Below, one piece after another: positions 42,301 through 51,989 of a stretch of DNA of 64,000 nt; positions within the stretch are counted from its first letter, which is position 1; every line of letters begins with the position of its first letter. The notes beneath the pieces were generated by a model. The model saw nothing but the letters and a program-made list of their open reading frames with translations, ran no database searches and had not been told where the DNA came from. Origin of the DNA: Diaporthe sp. PMI_573 (taxonomy: Eukaryota > Ascomycota > Sordariomycetes > Diaporthales > Diaporthaceae); contig JAJTUP010000061.1 in assembly GCA_021399435.1 (NCBI GenBank), forward strand, positions 62,001 to 126,000. Direction: 5' to 3'. The position numbers and the translations under genes are program-made.

Positions 42301-43887
42301 GATGTCTGCTTGATCCGGGAGCGGATAGACATCGGGAACCGTGATCCGGTTGAGCGGTCGTAGGTCAACGACTACTCGGCCTTTGCGAACGCCATTGACT
42401 GTTCGCCATACCACAAATGCTGGGCATGCGATCGGAGATGGCTGGTCCATCATGTTCATCTTGCCTTCAACCTGAAGCTGGTTGTGTGTCTTGTCGAGGA
42501 ATTCGCGATCTTCCTTGCCCAGAGGGTATTTTCTGATGGCCCTCTTCTGGTTTTGCCATCCATCGACAAGATCGACTCGCATTTTCATATCTTCAGGCAT
42601 AGGGATGATACCGCGATCTCGATAGATATCATAGCGGTCCACAATGGCTTTGATAGTCTCGGCCTGTCCTGAGTCCATATCGGCGACGTTAACGCCTTCA
42701 GCGCTCTTGGTGCAAGGGACATCCTCAGGTTTAGAGATGCCATAGTTGGGTATTCCTTCATCAACAGTCGGAAGATCTGAGTCAGGTTTCGAGGCTGCAG
42801 GCTCCTGATCCTGGGCAAGGTAAACCTGATCTTCCTGTCCAGTCTTCTGCATGAGAGCTTGTTGGCGGACAAAGCTCTCCACATCCTCCAGGCTATCAAA
42901 CTCCGTCATTCCTTGCAGGGGGAATCTGGAGCCTGAAGCGATGTATGATTCTTCCTCGTTTCCGCGATAGCAGACAAGTTGTCCTAGAGTTTCGTTGCGA
43001 GAAAGACAAATGGGTTGGGAATCTGAATAGTTACAGACAAGCAGCTGCTTTGGACACTTATGGTTTAAGGTTAGGTCCGGGCAAGCTGAGTGGCTGGATT
43101 CGAAATGAAATGGTTGTAGTTCGCCTTCAGTGTCATCTAGAGCGTCGGGGCTGCTCCACTTGACAGAGACAAGAGCAGAGACTCCCGGCGGAATCTTGGT
43201 ATGCTGGGCACAGGTAACGGTTTTGTTTGTCCAGCGAGGAGGTCGGCGGATAACTTCTCCTTGAGTTACCATTCCGTGGGCGCTATTAAAAGTGATAGAA
43301 CCTTCACCCATATCTAGCACTGCCCGAGCAGGTACTAAGAAGTTGTTACCAAGAAGCAAATTTGGAGCCAGTGAAGGCATGACATCAGCGACGATTGAGT
43401 AATGTGCGAAGATGTTCTTTCCATGTAGGGAACCTGGAAGATAGAAGTCGAAATAGGCTGTTTCGGTGATCTGGACTGGGTCCCCTATGCCGCGCATTGT
43501 CTTTGGATGTTCCTTTGGTTTGAAGGAGACATTTGATGCAAATCGGGTAACCCACGCCTTATCAACAAGACATGATGCGGCGCCAGAGTCTGCGCATACT
43601 TCGAATATGTCGCCCCTATCGTTGAACATGAAGGGTATTCGGAGATGCGTGTAGCCTTGGACGTATTCAACTTCGTCCTCATTCGTGCTGATGAGATCGT
43701 CTTCCAGAACACCTTCCATAATCTGTCCTTCTGAAATGTCAAGATTGATGCTCTTATTGAAGAAGACAGAACCAGCTGTCTTGGGGTCCTGCGGTTCGCG
43801 GTCCTCAGTACCAGAGTCGTTGAGCGTTGGATCGGGTAGGCGACTAAGGAAGTACGAGGAATCCGTCGATGCAGGCTTCGGTGGTTG
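39391..43887 (-). CDS. pol: Gypsy Pol: protease, RT, RNase H, integrase, chromodomain
   Basis: The frame is open for 1498 codons from just after the gag TGA; the first ATG is 43719. In order it shows protease CADSGAASCLVD, RT FSMFDATGFFFQLPV and the catalytic VYIDDIVIFSK, RNase H KVDACKEGFGLYL, and the integrase HHCC zinc finger (HDQKHHFG..HCPAC). Integrase catalytic residues lie in LDFVTDL, SDRDPKFTS and HPQTDGHSERKNQ. The GPFKVL module and a chromodomain (FRVHWKGYSDKEDTWQ) follow. All catalytic residues are present. The chromodomain should direct integration to chromatin with particular histone marks, as in other chromoviruses. Gag and pol share one frame, so readthrough is the simplest way to make Gag-Pol. 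Confidence 0.95.
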   Translation of the reverse strand, partial: QPPKPASTDSSYFLSRLPDPTLNDSGTEDREPQDPKTAGSVFFNKSINLDISEGQIMEGVLEDDLISTNEDEVEYVQGYTHLRIPFMFNDRGDIFEVCADSGAASCLVDKAWVTRFASNVSFKPKEHPKTMRGIGDPVQITETAYFDFYLPGSLHGKNIFAHYSIVADVMPSLAPNLLLGNNFLVPARAVLDMGEGSITFNSAHGMVTQGEVIRRPPRWTNKTVTCAQHTKIPPGVSALVSVKWSSPDALDDTEGELQPFHFESSHSACPDLTLNHKCPKQLLVCNYSDSQPICLSRNETLGQLVCYRGNEEESYIASGSRFPLQGMTEFDSLEDVESFVRQQALMQKTGQEDQVYLAQDQEPAASKPDSDLPTVDEGIPNYGISKPEDVPCTKSAEGVNVADMDSGQAETIKAIVDRYDIYRDRGIIPMPEDMKMRVDLVDGWQNQKRAIRKYPLGKEDREFLDKTHNQLQVEGKMNMMDQPSPIACPAFVVWRTVNGVRKGRVVVDLRPLNRITVPDVYPLPDQADIMRDTLGAKYFSMFDATGFFFQLPVFSEHRNRMVVISDRGLERSNVALMGFRNAPSFGQRFMDRIFRDHKAFVRVYIDDIVIFSKTFEEHQQHLETVLKILEQNRVKIAAAKSFAGYPRIKLLGYNVDGQGISRTNERLDAFAKIEFPKSLSALETFLGMAGFLRSGIPWFDIRAKPLNERKARLLRKAREDNVITTGLSKPVRKQRASEVSFDPTADEIAAFNDLKSFLSRQFTLWHHDPTRPLFIKVDACKEGFGLYLFQLQEEWDGTSIPGKDIPQSKLLPIAFMSRLTSATEKRYGSTEAEVAAVAWAVRKFRVMIQSNHHPTNIVTDHAASKGIIMHTSLNTMDLNKANLKLADAANYLSQFSLQIFHIPGILNVVPDALSRLPISQLSYRTAAESDFDELDVDARRPFVGHVDVEMDRDFEQRILIGYKSDRRLHNIIQYLTEVGRLPDAPKDLKLSRKAKKAYRRTRQRRKPKIRLASWNLDKKGLLWHVDWHGVRRLCVPKSCLHEVLRSAHDQKHHFGAKRMIEELDGFQIRQLSRRVRQYIDHCPACKQNSVDRQPPLGELRPLSVFPRPFHTIALDFVTDLPEVPSVNTMWAEEGYPVLDSMCTVTCPFSKKTLILVGHKTYKASTWGRILIRSLQLADWGLPRRMISDRDPKFTSRLWREMFRITGTRFLMATAYHPQTDGHSERKNQTIEIAIRYHVTTNHNLSWVEMLPALQHHLNNSKAEVIGCSPNELVYGFKPLSVLDVVTDKVERDKPMDPSALNVLRIARQREAKMLIDIAAILNKQRYDQKHRPVNIQVGDEVYIRLHQGYHVSREKKKKVDLQRAGPFKVLKEISPQAFKLDLPKTWRIHPVISAAQLWKPVQGKDPFGREQPRPPPILIDNITDEEFWEIDRLVDHSVTKRRQQPKLQFRVHWKGYSDKEDTWQDEYMLNEDVPGLVDRYLKRKGLNRDELLKNVLRK

Positions 43888-45663
43888 TCAATAGCCATTT
43901 GCATCATCCGAGTCGTCTATCTCAACACCTTCGTCGTCTGAGTAGAAGTCATCGAGGTAGGCGAATCCTTGACCCTCAAGATATTGCTCCAATGCTGGCA
44001 GATCAGGTTCTTGTGGATGGAGGAAGTCTTGGGCAAAATACATGCCTGGTCGGCTGCCTTGTGAGCGTTGGTAGACTCTCCAACGAATTCCTGACTGCTT
44101 GCGAGCGTCTTGAGGTAGAGACCTGTATCCGTCTCGGAAGGATCCGGCATAGATCTTACGACGGCGTGGTTTGAATCTTCTGTTCTGACGAAAGTCACCT
44201 CGATCCTGCTGGCGATTGTCATTCTGAGACCAGCGGTCATATTGGTGTCTGTAACCATCTTGTCTTTGACGGTTGTTCTGAGTCCAACGATCGTCTGATC
44301 GTGGGTTGTCCCGAGGAGGACCAAAAGGGGATCGGCCGTTGAAATAGGCCTGATCTGGTACGCTGAGGTCGCGATTCTCATGCGTGTGTGGTGTTTTTGG
44401 AGTGAGCGCGTGAGGTATAGCTGCATGCTTAGGAGGAGGCAGAGAGGTAGATAGAAAAGCAGCTCCGGAAGATGAGCTAGCCGTCTTGCCAATCTGCTCG
44501 TCCATTGATATTCCATTTTGGCTTCGTTCAAGCTCATACTGCATCGTCCGTCTCTTGCGAGATAGCTCAACCTCATGGATCCAATCATTTGGGTCCTCGA
44601 GGGGTCTCGGGTCTCGAACAAGAGTGATGAGTTGGCTAGGAATATTACGCTGGAGCTTAAGTAACAGCTCATCCGAGGAGTGATAGCCACAATACTGCAG
44701 TAGGGTCTTGTATCTGTTTGCCCAATCGCTGTATGAGTTACCACGGATAACATCCTCGTTTGTAAAGCATAGAACATGTAGCTTCTTCTCTGCATCTTCC
44801 CGTGTGAGACCGAATTTGTCTCTAATCTTCGCAATCCAATAGTCAAGTGAGGTCCTCATCTGAAGTTGGTCACTTAGACTGAGGGAATCAAAATACCATC
44901 GGTTTGCTCGACCGAGTAGCAGCTTAGGAAGCCCTTGGAGAATGACTTGCTGGCGGGCCGGAAAGGTGTAAGAATAGGCCATCTGGATCATTGTGATCCA
45001 GCGGTCAAGATCCTTGAACACCAACTGCTTGCCATCCAGTTTTGACATATCTCCTTCAGGTAAATCAGCGTCTGGATCGAAGAAGCCAATGTCCTCGACT
45101 TTCCAGGCCCCGGACGCCAGAGCTGTCTCTGGGGCTAGCGCTGCATCCTGAGGGGCTAGCGGTGGCTGCTGGTACGGGTAAGACTGTGGTAACGGTGCTC
45201 CATAACCACTGTTTCCTAGTGCCCAAGGCTGGTGAGGTTGAGAACCTGCTGGAGCCCATGGTGGTCTGTACTGAGGAAACTGACCAGCGTTTGGTGCTGG
45301 CTGCGCCATGTGGTATCCTAGCCGATCTGGCTGGGTCCATGGCGGCGGGACCGGCTGTGGATTTTGGCATCCGACAGCTGCTTGAGGTCCTGCTTGGGGA
45401 GCTGCAGGCTGGTTCAGCGGTTGGCTGGTTGGCTGCGATGGCTCCGGAGGCGGTTGTCCCTGTTGGGGAGCATGGCCACCTTCTGCATCTCTGGATTGTG
45501 CGACGTGAGTCTCCGAGCCTGAAGCCGGTTTACGCCCTTCAGGCCTCTCATGCACGGTGTCCAGCTTTTGAGAGATGCTGTGTAGAACCTTCATCATCTG
45601 TTGTCCCAGATCCTCATCCTTAAGAAACAAAACATTTATAAGAGGGCACTTAAATCCAGACAC
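43888..45663 (-). CDS. gag: Gypsy Gag
   Basis: It has about 590 codons. The first ATG in frame is at about 45600 (MMKVLHSISQKL), and a TGA lies in frame just upstream of 45663, so the true N-terminus is lost or starts there. There is a long Pro/Gln-rich linker, then a helical capsid-like region (KLLLGRANRWYFDSLSLSDQ, LREDAEKKLH-like), then an Arg/Asp/Gln-rich tail. Where related fungal Gags have a CCHC-type knuckle, this copy has KIYAGSFRDGYRS with no cysteines. The ORF ends in an acidic tail (DDSDDANGY) and TGA-C. Confidence 0.85.
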   Translation of the reverse strand: MSGFKCPLINVLFLKDEDLGQQMMKVLHSISQKLDTVHERPEGRKPASGSETHVAQSRDAEGGHAPQQGQPPPEPSQPTSQPLNQPAAPQAGPQAAVGCQNPQPVPPPWTQPDRLGYHMAQPAPNAGQFPQYRPPWAPAGSQPHQPWALGNSGYGAPLPQSYPYQQPPLAPQDAALAPETALASGAWKVEDIGFFDPDADLPEGDMSKLDGKQLVFKDLDRWITMIQMAYSYTFPARQQVILQGLPKLLLGRANRWYFDSLSLSDQLQMRTSLDYWIAKIRDKFGLTREDAEKKLHVLCFTNEDVIRGNSYSDWANRYKTLLQYCGYHSSDELLLKLQRNIPSQLITLVRDPRPLEDPNDWIHEVELSRKRRTMQYELERSQNGISMDEQIGKTASSSSGAAFLSTSLPPPKHAAIPHALTPKTPHTHENRDLSVPDQAYFNGRSPFGPPRDNPRSDDRWTQNNRQRQDGYRHQYDRWSQNDNRQQDRGDFRQNRRFKPRRRKIYAGSFRDGYRSLPQDARKQSGIRWRVYQRSQGSRPGMYFAQDFLHPQEPDLPALEQYLEGQGFAYLDDFYSDDEGVEIDDSDDANGY

Positions 45664-45816
45664 AATTCATTGCTGTTATGTGTTTTGGGGAATTAGCAGT
45701 TGAGTGGAATTTCGGGTTAAAGTTCCTCGGTGCTGCAAAGTCTTCATTGAGATCCTTTTCGCAGAATGGTTCCGAAACATGTTTCCATCTCCCCGTCCAA
45801 ATATAGCCACGATGAC

Positions 45817-46490
45817 TCACATCTCTGCTCCGAATCTCCAGTTCTTGCTTCCGCCCGTTTGTACAGCTGCGTCAAACTCACCAGTATAGACTTGGATCTT
45901 TGCATATGTGAGACCTTTGGAACAGCACAATCGCCGTAGTAGAGGACTGCCGGATCACCTGTATCAAAATCACTCCAACTTCGGTAATGAATTGCTGCAA
46001 AATTTCGGATCCCTTGATTAGCAGCACAGGAGCCTCCGATCCCGTCACAAACATTGACAGTGATATTTGTGCCTAGTATATAGGCTTCGTGGCGATTCTG
46101 ATCATATTGATATTCCTGCAGAGAGTCTAAAATATTTGGCTTTTTGTATTGAAGCTCTCCGCCACAGCAAAGGCTAAGGAAGACGAGGTATATTGGCTCA
46201 TCTTTGTATAATCCATCATAAAGGCGCTTCGCTCCTTCTCCGATTAATACTGGATGTCCACCAAGACTTACTGCGGCATCAAGCCATTCAAATCGCCTGA
46301 ATACCTTCGTCCAAGCACGAGAGTGTTGGATTTTCTTCTGATCCCATGGTAGCCCCGCGTTGTATGCAGATAGTGTATCTATGGGGTTGAGGTTCTGAAT
46401 GATCCGTAACCAAATTTCCCGCGGGAAGATGGTAGCTATGGCCTCATCAATCAGCTCTCGTGCTTTCCGGTACTTCCACCTTCCATCTTA
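45817..46490 (-). pseudogene. F-box-like protein gene, frameshifted
   Basis: A minus frame without any ATG reads ELIDEAIATIFPREIWLRII, NLNPIDTL, then RAWTKVFRRFEWLDAAVSLG and GHPVLIGEG, on to YYGDCA near 45930. It then needs a shift to continue as LTYAKIQVYTGEFDAAVQTG and SKNWRFGAEM, ending at 45817. The start has the F-box pattern (P-x-E-I-W...I). The product would be about 225 residues. An in-frame TAA lies upstream, so an earlier exon or lost start must be assumed. It abuts the truncated end of the gypsy element, which may have broken its surroundings. Confidence 0.55.
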
Positions 46491-46724
46491 TCCATGCAAT
46501 CCCACCAACTTGCGTCCATGGCTGCGTCCTGAAATGGGGGTTAAAACCATGGTATCTGCGCCTGATCATCACCGATCATTGGCTTACGTTGAGATTGAGG
46601 GGTCTTGCGACCTTGAGCAATACCTTTCTAGCTTCTCCCTCTTGCCGATTTTCCTCAGGTCGGCTTTCTTTATAGTCTCAACTATTCTTATCTCGAACAA
46701 CTCTGCTCATTAGTCATTCTTAGC
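46491..46724. other. Spacer between divergent relics
   Basis: It separates the minus-strand F-box relic and the plus-strand proline-rich relic and may hold an upstream exon of the former. Confidence 0.35.
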
Positions 46725-47613
46725 ATGTCATCAGAAGCTAGTGAGACGAAGGGCATTCTCAATCTCTTTTGAACAACGAAATTACCCATTAAACCCGCGA
46801 CACCTACATCATCCAGGACACCAGGCGGCCCAACATCTCAAGCCCTTCCTATGCCTCCTGCTATTCCGCACACTCCCAGCGCTCCTGGTACTCCTCGCAC
46901 TCCAAGAAATCATCCCTCCCAAACAGTCACACTCAATTAATGTCTTCCTGAAACCCCTGCTTCGGGCTCAGTGCCTGGAAACATGACACCAGTGTGCCCC
47001 CAGTCTAAAGACAGTCTGGCACGCCAAAAGAGCCGCTCCTCGGTGGCCAAGGCCACAGGGCCTCAAGGGACTACCAGCACCAGGATGATTAAAAAGAATC
47101 GACCCGCGGTGGCCAGGCGGAAGGTCTCCAAAGCCACAAAGGACCGGGTAAGCACAATTATTAAAGAGATCAACCTGATCCGCAGCGATAAGACTAGTGA
47201 GGACGACGGGGAATTTAGAAAGTGGACACTTAATCCAGACGAGTACGATCATTTAATTGATCAAATTGAACGAAACGCGGGCAGAATGCCACGGAACTCT
47301 TCCAACAAGCGACTTCGGTAGGTGGCTTTGTCCTCCTTGGAGTCTAAATTATTCCGGTGATATCTAATAGGTACTTAGATACGAGTATTTGACCTCTTGG
47401 AACGAGTTTTCAATTCGCATGTCGTTGGACTCATTGCATGCCATATTTTGGAATCACTTGGAGAAACTAATCGAAAAAAAGTTGCAACATATGCCAGGTG
47501 ATATCTATAGCTCGGAATTAAGGAACGCTGCTATGGGGTATATTTGCACTCCCAACTGGATTCATTTGAACTTCGTCTTCGAACGCGATCCAGCATCGTC
47601 GGCAGTATTCTGA
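46725..47613 (+). pseudogene. Proline-rich fungal protein, two exons, two in-frame stops
   Basis: One frame runs from the ATG at 46725 (MSSEASETKGILNLF) through TGA (46770-46772), a Pro-rich stretch (PPAIPHTPSAPGTPRTPRN), TAA (46938-46940) and a Lys/Arg-rich part to a 61-bp intron (47318-47378, GTAGGT..TAG). Exon 2 gives RYEYLTSWNEFSIRMSLDSL and HAIFWNHLEKLIEKKL. The layout recalls a multicopy fungal family with a Pro-rich N-terminus and, in full copies, a nuclease-like C-terminal domain; that is recollection only. Translation could start at the ATG at 46983, giving 189 residues. Confidence 0.5.
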
Positions 47614-48992
47614 AGCAGGCTGCCTGTGCTTCCGGATCAGGTGATACTTCACATCCACGATCCTGCTGTAATCTATGCGGAAGCAATTTCTGTGGGTTGG
47701 AGAGTCGAGCTTCCAGAAAGGACAAGCCAGTATTCTGTCGCACGCTCTGTTGGGACTTCGTCTCAGTCGTGTCGTGGCCCGCCGAGGCCGTCAAAATCTG
47801 CCGTCGTCCCAGTCTCCATCCTCGTCGTCGTCGTTGGGTCGGCTTCGCTTGCCAACTCGGTAGACTGCAACGCCATTTAATTGAGATGTCTCACAGGATA
47901 TTAATTGATTAGTTGAGTCGCCCAAGTTGTCCGAGTTGCCTACTGTCTCGCGATATCCTGTAGATGCCCACTGAAGTCCCGAACCAACACACCTGGATTG
48001 CTTGTATTCGGCGAAAATGCAATGGGACATCTGGTTGATTATAGAAGACAGATTGACCGCATGTCGGAATCCGAAGAATCTCCGCAGGAATCCATGACAC
48101 TACTCATATCCCCGGCGGAGACAATACGGGATCAAGATATTCTCGCATCTCAACAATTGGGATTATGGTCTTTGGATGAGCCTGACCTATCGCAATGTCG
48201 TCTCTCGTGTTACGAATACAAGCAAACAGTCCTGGTTTAACAGGTCAGGCTCTTCATTTTTCTATCGACTCCACAATGTCATTTCATCGTAAACCGTCAT
48301 TGGTATCGTCTACTATTTGGGCAGGAAACAACCGCAGAGTCTTCATAGGTTGCCCGTGCTGGTACAAACTTGCGGTCCACTTTGTAGGGTCTGTAGACTG
48401 GGACTGTGGTTTTCTAGTATTGCCTAGCTCAGGACGCTGCTGTGCGAGAACCCTCCCTTTGTCCGTGACCGGGGCTGCATTAAGACCTCCATCCGGATAG
48501 TATGTTACCCCCAGCACACCAGAAGGATGACCAAAAAAGGAGTTTTTATGTGACGCGATGTCATAAGACCTCTATCGCTCTTAGACCATTGTACAATTAC
48601 GGCAGCCATTGCGGCAGTAAAGCTGATTATTCCGAGAGCGCCAAAGTTAGTCAGGTGCATATCGCCGTGGAGGAAGAAGGCAAGGAGAACTAGCGGCCAC
48701 AAAGCTAGTAGGGGACCTGATCAGAATATTCCTATTGAAGCTATATGTTACGGCACATTCGTCCTCGGGAGTGTAAGCGGCAGACCTTATTGATCGGTTT
48801 GAAATTGTCTTGCTCACCTGTTCGACACGTGAAAGAATAGCATAGGATAATGTGTAACTGCTGCGGCAGAGCTGAAGCAGTCTTGCGCTCTAGGCCTCAA
48901 CATTAAATACCTGACAGAAATGCTAGGTGTGGCAGCACACTTCAGTGTTCCAATTGGTGCTAAAGATAACCATTTAGACCTAGACAAGATCC
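47614..48992. other. Decayed stretch without supported gene
   Basis: Short ORFs occur on both strands (for example 47626-47880 plus and 48505-48702 minus, the latter hydrophobic). None carries a motif, and stops are frequent. The first part may be the lost C-terminus of the preceding pseudogene. Confidence 0.4.
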
Positions 48993-49310
48993 CTAGTGCG
49001 GAGAGCTACACTCGTAAAAATCGCTGCCACTCTCCTTCACAGCCGTGATTGCATCTTCTTCCGAGCCCATGTACACTGCCTTCGTCGCTGCGAGTGGGAG
49101 CCCAGAAACAGGCAACACATCGTGTCCGGAATAGACACTCAGTATGCAATGTGAGCCGATACCATAAGGAAGACTAACAACTGTCCAAGCGTGTTCGCTC
49201 TTCCGCCCTGCCCCATCTCCGATGGCTTTAATAAAGGAATGCAGGATACGATTCGCGGCGTCTTCACTATACTCCATAGGTTCTAATTGGTACGTCGCCT
49301 GAACACCCAT
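48993..49310 (-). CDS. Small hypothetical protein, 105 residues
   Basis: It starts at an ATG in acceptable context (AGGATGG) and encodes an even, protein-like composition (MGVQATYQLEPMEYSEDAAN, then ILHSFIKAIGDG). No signal peptide, membrane segment or domain is visible. It could be an intact small host gene. Confidence 0.4.
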   Translation of the reverse strand: MGVQATYQLEPMEYSEDAANRILHSFIKAIGDGAGRKSEHAWTVVSLPYGIGSHCILSVYSGHDVLPVSGLPLAATKAVYMGSEEDAITAVKESGSDFYECSSPH

Positions 49311-49973
49311 CCTGAACTAATAAAAGTACTCAAGGTTAGTCTATTAAGAACACTCTACCGGTATATTCAACCAGGCGTTCTTTACCTTTCTCAAGGTGAT
49401 GGAAATAATTATACAGCCAATTGATGTGATTTGAAGGCATGTAGCCAAAGTTGGTGCTCTGACGAATTTAAACAATCTACGCTCTTATAATGTGATGTGA
49501 CTTTATTGACAAGGTTTTATACATAATAAATCAAGCCACTTGATACAGTATGATAAAATTAGTACGAAGTACCAGTATAAGGGCTGTCCTTTTGCAAAGG
49601 AACAAAGTTTGCATGTATTTGTTGTGATACATGCGCTACATTAAAGTGCCATGTATAGTATGCTCTCTGCGCATGCTGAGCCCTATGTATGTCCAAAGTA
49701 GAGTACAGTACATACATACTACATATTTACAGTACTTAACTGTATATACAGTACAAACAAGGACTGTAGTTTGCCTAAATACACAATTAGGCGACTGTAG
49801 TGACTTTTATGATTCTGTCATTTGACACTCGTCCACCACAGGGTTTCGTTGGTATAAGTACGCGTCTCTCCCAGGTCCAAATCATTATGTCGCTGTCGAC
49901 GGGATTGCTAAGAGGAGAGTTTTTTGTCTCAAACATTCTCCAAATACTGCACAGACGGAAACGTTGAACGTTT
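49311..49973. other. AT-rich stretch with TACAGTA-type repeats
   Basis: Motifs of the form ACAGTAC/GTACAGT recur at 49700-49760. No gene. It is presumably the upstream region of the chromodomain gene. Confidence 0.45.
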
Positions 49974-50657
49974 ATGATGGAATCGCCTATCTCAAGCAAC
50001 TCACCCATGATGATATCTCCAAGATCGATATCCGCGGCTAGCACAACTGAATCTTCCGATTCTGGTGCTCCACTTAGTGCTGCAACCCCTGCAGCTACCA
50101 TCCCCATTACAGATGAAACTCTAGTAAGACCTAGGCGAGCACAAGGGGATTGCACTATGGAGGATGAAGGGTCATCTGACCCGTGCGTGTCCAACCAAAA
50201 CAGTCGTATGGCGTCATTGCGCCATGCAAGAAGTACTTTCACCCAGGCGAGGCACGAATGGGATCTCGAGAGCTCGAGTGCGTCTTCGGCTTCTACACAT
50301 GTGCGTAGCGACCATAGCGGGCATAGCTCCCTGTCGAATACCTATCGAGGGTCTCGGGGCACGCATGTCGCATCACAGCCAGGTGAATGGGAGGCGAGCG
50401 CAATCATAGGAGAGAAAGTGATAGATGGCAGAAAGTACTACTTGGTCGCCTGGAACCCAACTCTCGAGCCAGAGGAAAATTTGGGCAATATGAGAGACCT
50501 CATTGATGAGTGGAGGCGGAATATGGTAAGCGCAAAGCGGTCGCCAGCTATCTCGAAGCGCGAAAATAATGGGAACAGGAACAAGGGTCGGCCTAAAAGA
50601 GGTCGAGGCCGGCCGCGTAAGGATTTATTAGTTGATGCAAGAAATAGCGCCGGCTAA
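49974..50657 (+). CDS. Chromodomain and AT-hook protein
   Basis: This is an intronless ORF of 227 residues. The first 130 are Ser/Thr/Pro-rich and probably disordered. Residues about 136-185 form a chromodomain (GEWEASAIIGEKVIDGRKYY, LVAWNPTLEPEENLG, LIDEW); the aromatic Trp, Tyr and Trp positions needed for methyl-lysine binding are present. An AT-hook (KRGRGRPRKD) lies near the C-terminus. The combination predicts a nuclear protein that binds methylated histone tails and AT-rich DNA. It could be a host heterochromatin factor or a chromodomain captured from a chromovirus; no pol sequence is attached and the gypsy chromodomain here is different. Confidence 0.75.
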   Translation: MMESPISSNSPMMISPRSISAASTTESSDSGAPLSAATPAATIPITDETLVRPRRAQGDCTMEDEGSSDPCVSNQNSRMASLRHARSTFTQARHEWDLESSSASSASTHVRSDHSGHSSLSNTYRGSRGTHVASQPGEWEASAIIGEKVIDGRKYYLVAWNPTLEPEENLGNMRDLIDEWRRNMVSAKRSPAISKRENNGNRNKGRPKRGRGRPRKDLLVDARNSAG

Positions 50658-51253
50658 CGGCTAACCAAAATTGGACCGTCCTAAGTCCCCTATCCTGGGT
50701 CCTTTATCTTGAGTCCTTTATCTCGGGTCTTTTATCCTGCATCCCTTAATATTTTGCTGTTGTTAGCTGGGTGGCTAAATCAGACGAGACTGAGTCTTAC
50801 GCCCCCTTGAAAGATCGACTGGTCCCTTTGATGTAAAGCAGAACGTTTATATTTATATAGAAGACGTAGAGTTGGTGCCGTGATCGAGGGAATTTGTGTT
50901 TAAGGGCGTTGATTAGGGCATTATCGTAGTCAGTGATGAAGAGGGTTGGATCGTCGACCTTATACTCCCTCAGAAGGAGGTAAACTTGCTTGAGAAGCTA
51001 CTAGAAGCCGCTTTTCTTCTCATTGTCGACTAGACCTTAAAACAGCGGGAGGATCTTCTTTGTATAGGTTAACACCGTCCCCTAAAAGTAGGGATGCCCA
51101 GGTACATGTACTCGTACATCTTGAGTAAAAGCGACTTTCCGGCCATATCATCTTCTTCACCTAGCCACCAAATCTGGATCTTTTCTCCCTTAAACCTCTC
51201 TGCGAAGCTATCACGATGGCTAAAGACAGCGAGAGACACTTCCTTTTCGTCCG

Positions 51254-51928
51254 CGCCACGCCTACCGTATCTGGAAGGCGAGGTTTGAGACTCAGACGTA
51301 CCCTATCCACTTTGTTGCAAATGCTCTCAGGCCAGAGACTATAGCAACCCTTAACGAGAAGCTGGCCGCGCAAGACTATAAGATCGTAATAGACTTCTTA
51401 AAGGAGAGTCTTACAGATAGAGGTGATTATCGCGAGGTTATTAAGGAGTGTAATGACTTCCGCAACCAGCGCGGTATCCTCTACTCTGCGGACAACGTAT
51501 TTTGGGACTGCGAATGGAGCCCAGAGGATGCTTGGGCCTGTCTGGAAGCCCAGGGATCAAAGCTTGCCACTATCGCAGTAACGATTTTTGGTATTCTGGC
51601 TAATTCAGTGCCGTCAGAGCGAAGTTTCTCGGCTATCAACTACGTCCATACGAAGGCTCGCAACCGGCTATCACCGGTTAAAGCGGACTGGCAATGTTTT
51701 GTATGGATGAACTGCAGGGTTCTCGAGAGACAAGGCGCCCAAAACACCAAGAAAAGCTCACGATGGGATCAACTAGATGAGAAGGACTGGAAGGAACTAG
51801 AAGACAGCTATATGCAGTACTTCTGCCAGGAAGAGGAGGATACAATGGAGGGACAAGCTATCGCGAGCTTCGTTGACGATGAGAATGTTATTGAGCTGGG
51901 CACAGTATTTGAGGATGAGGATGACTGA
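51254..51928 (+). pseudogene. hAT transposase C-terminal part
   Basis: It is open from about 51254 to the TGA at 51926. The translation gives YRIWKARFETQTYPIHFVAN, ..DNVFWDCEWSPEDAW.. and then the hAT dimerisation block GILANSVPSERSFSAINYVH, TKARNRLSPVK. The catalytic core and BED finger are missing. The frame itself is clean, which fits the young look of the target duplication. Confidence 0.85.
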
Positions 51929-51989
51929 AAATATCATGAGATTTGCGACAAATGAAGCTACAATATGTCCCAAAAGGGTAAGCCTAAAA

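Larger units (their letters stand above)
39018..45690 (-). mobile_element. Ty3/gypsy chromovirus
   Basis: Gag and a complete Pol with C-terminal chromodomain lie on the minus strand and are uninterrupted apart from one TGA between them. A probable 3' LTR lies at the left. No 5' LTR or primer binding site is found to the right: an F-box-like relic starts at 45817, so the element is probably 5' truncated just before gag. Confidence 0.85.

Noticed and set aside
45664..45816. Possible 5' LTR of the gypsy element
   Set aside because: Only about 150 bp separate gag from the F-box relic, with no TG..CA termini, no similarity to the left LTR candidate and no primer binding site.
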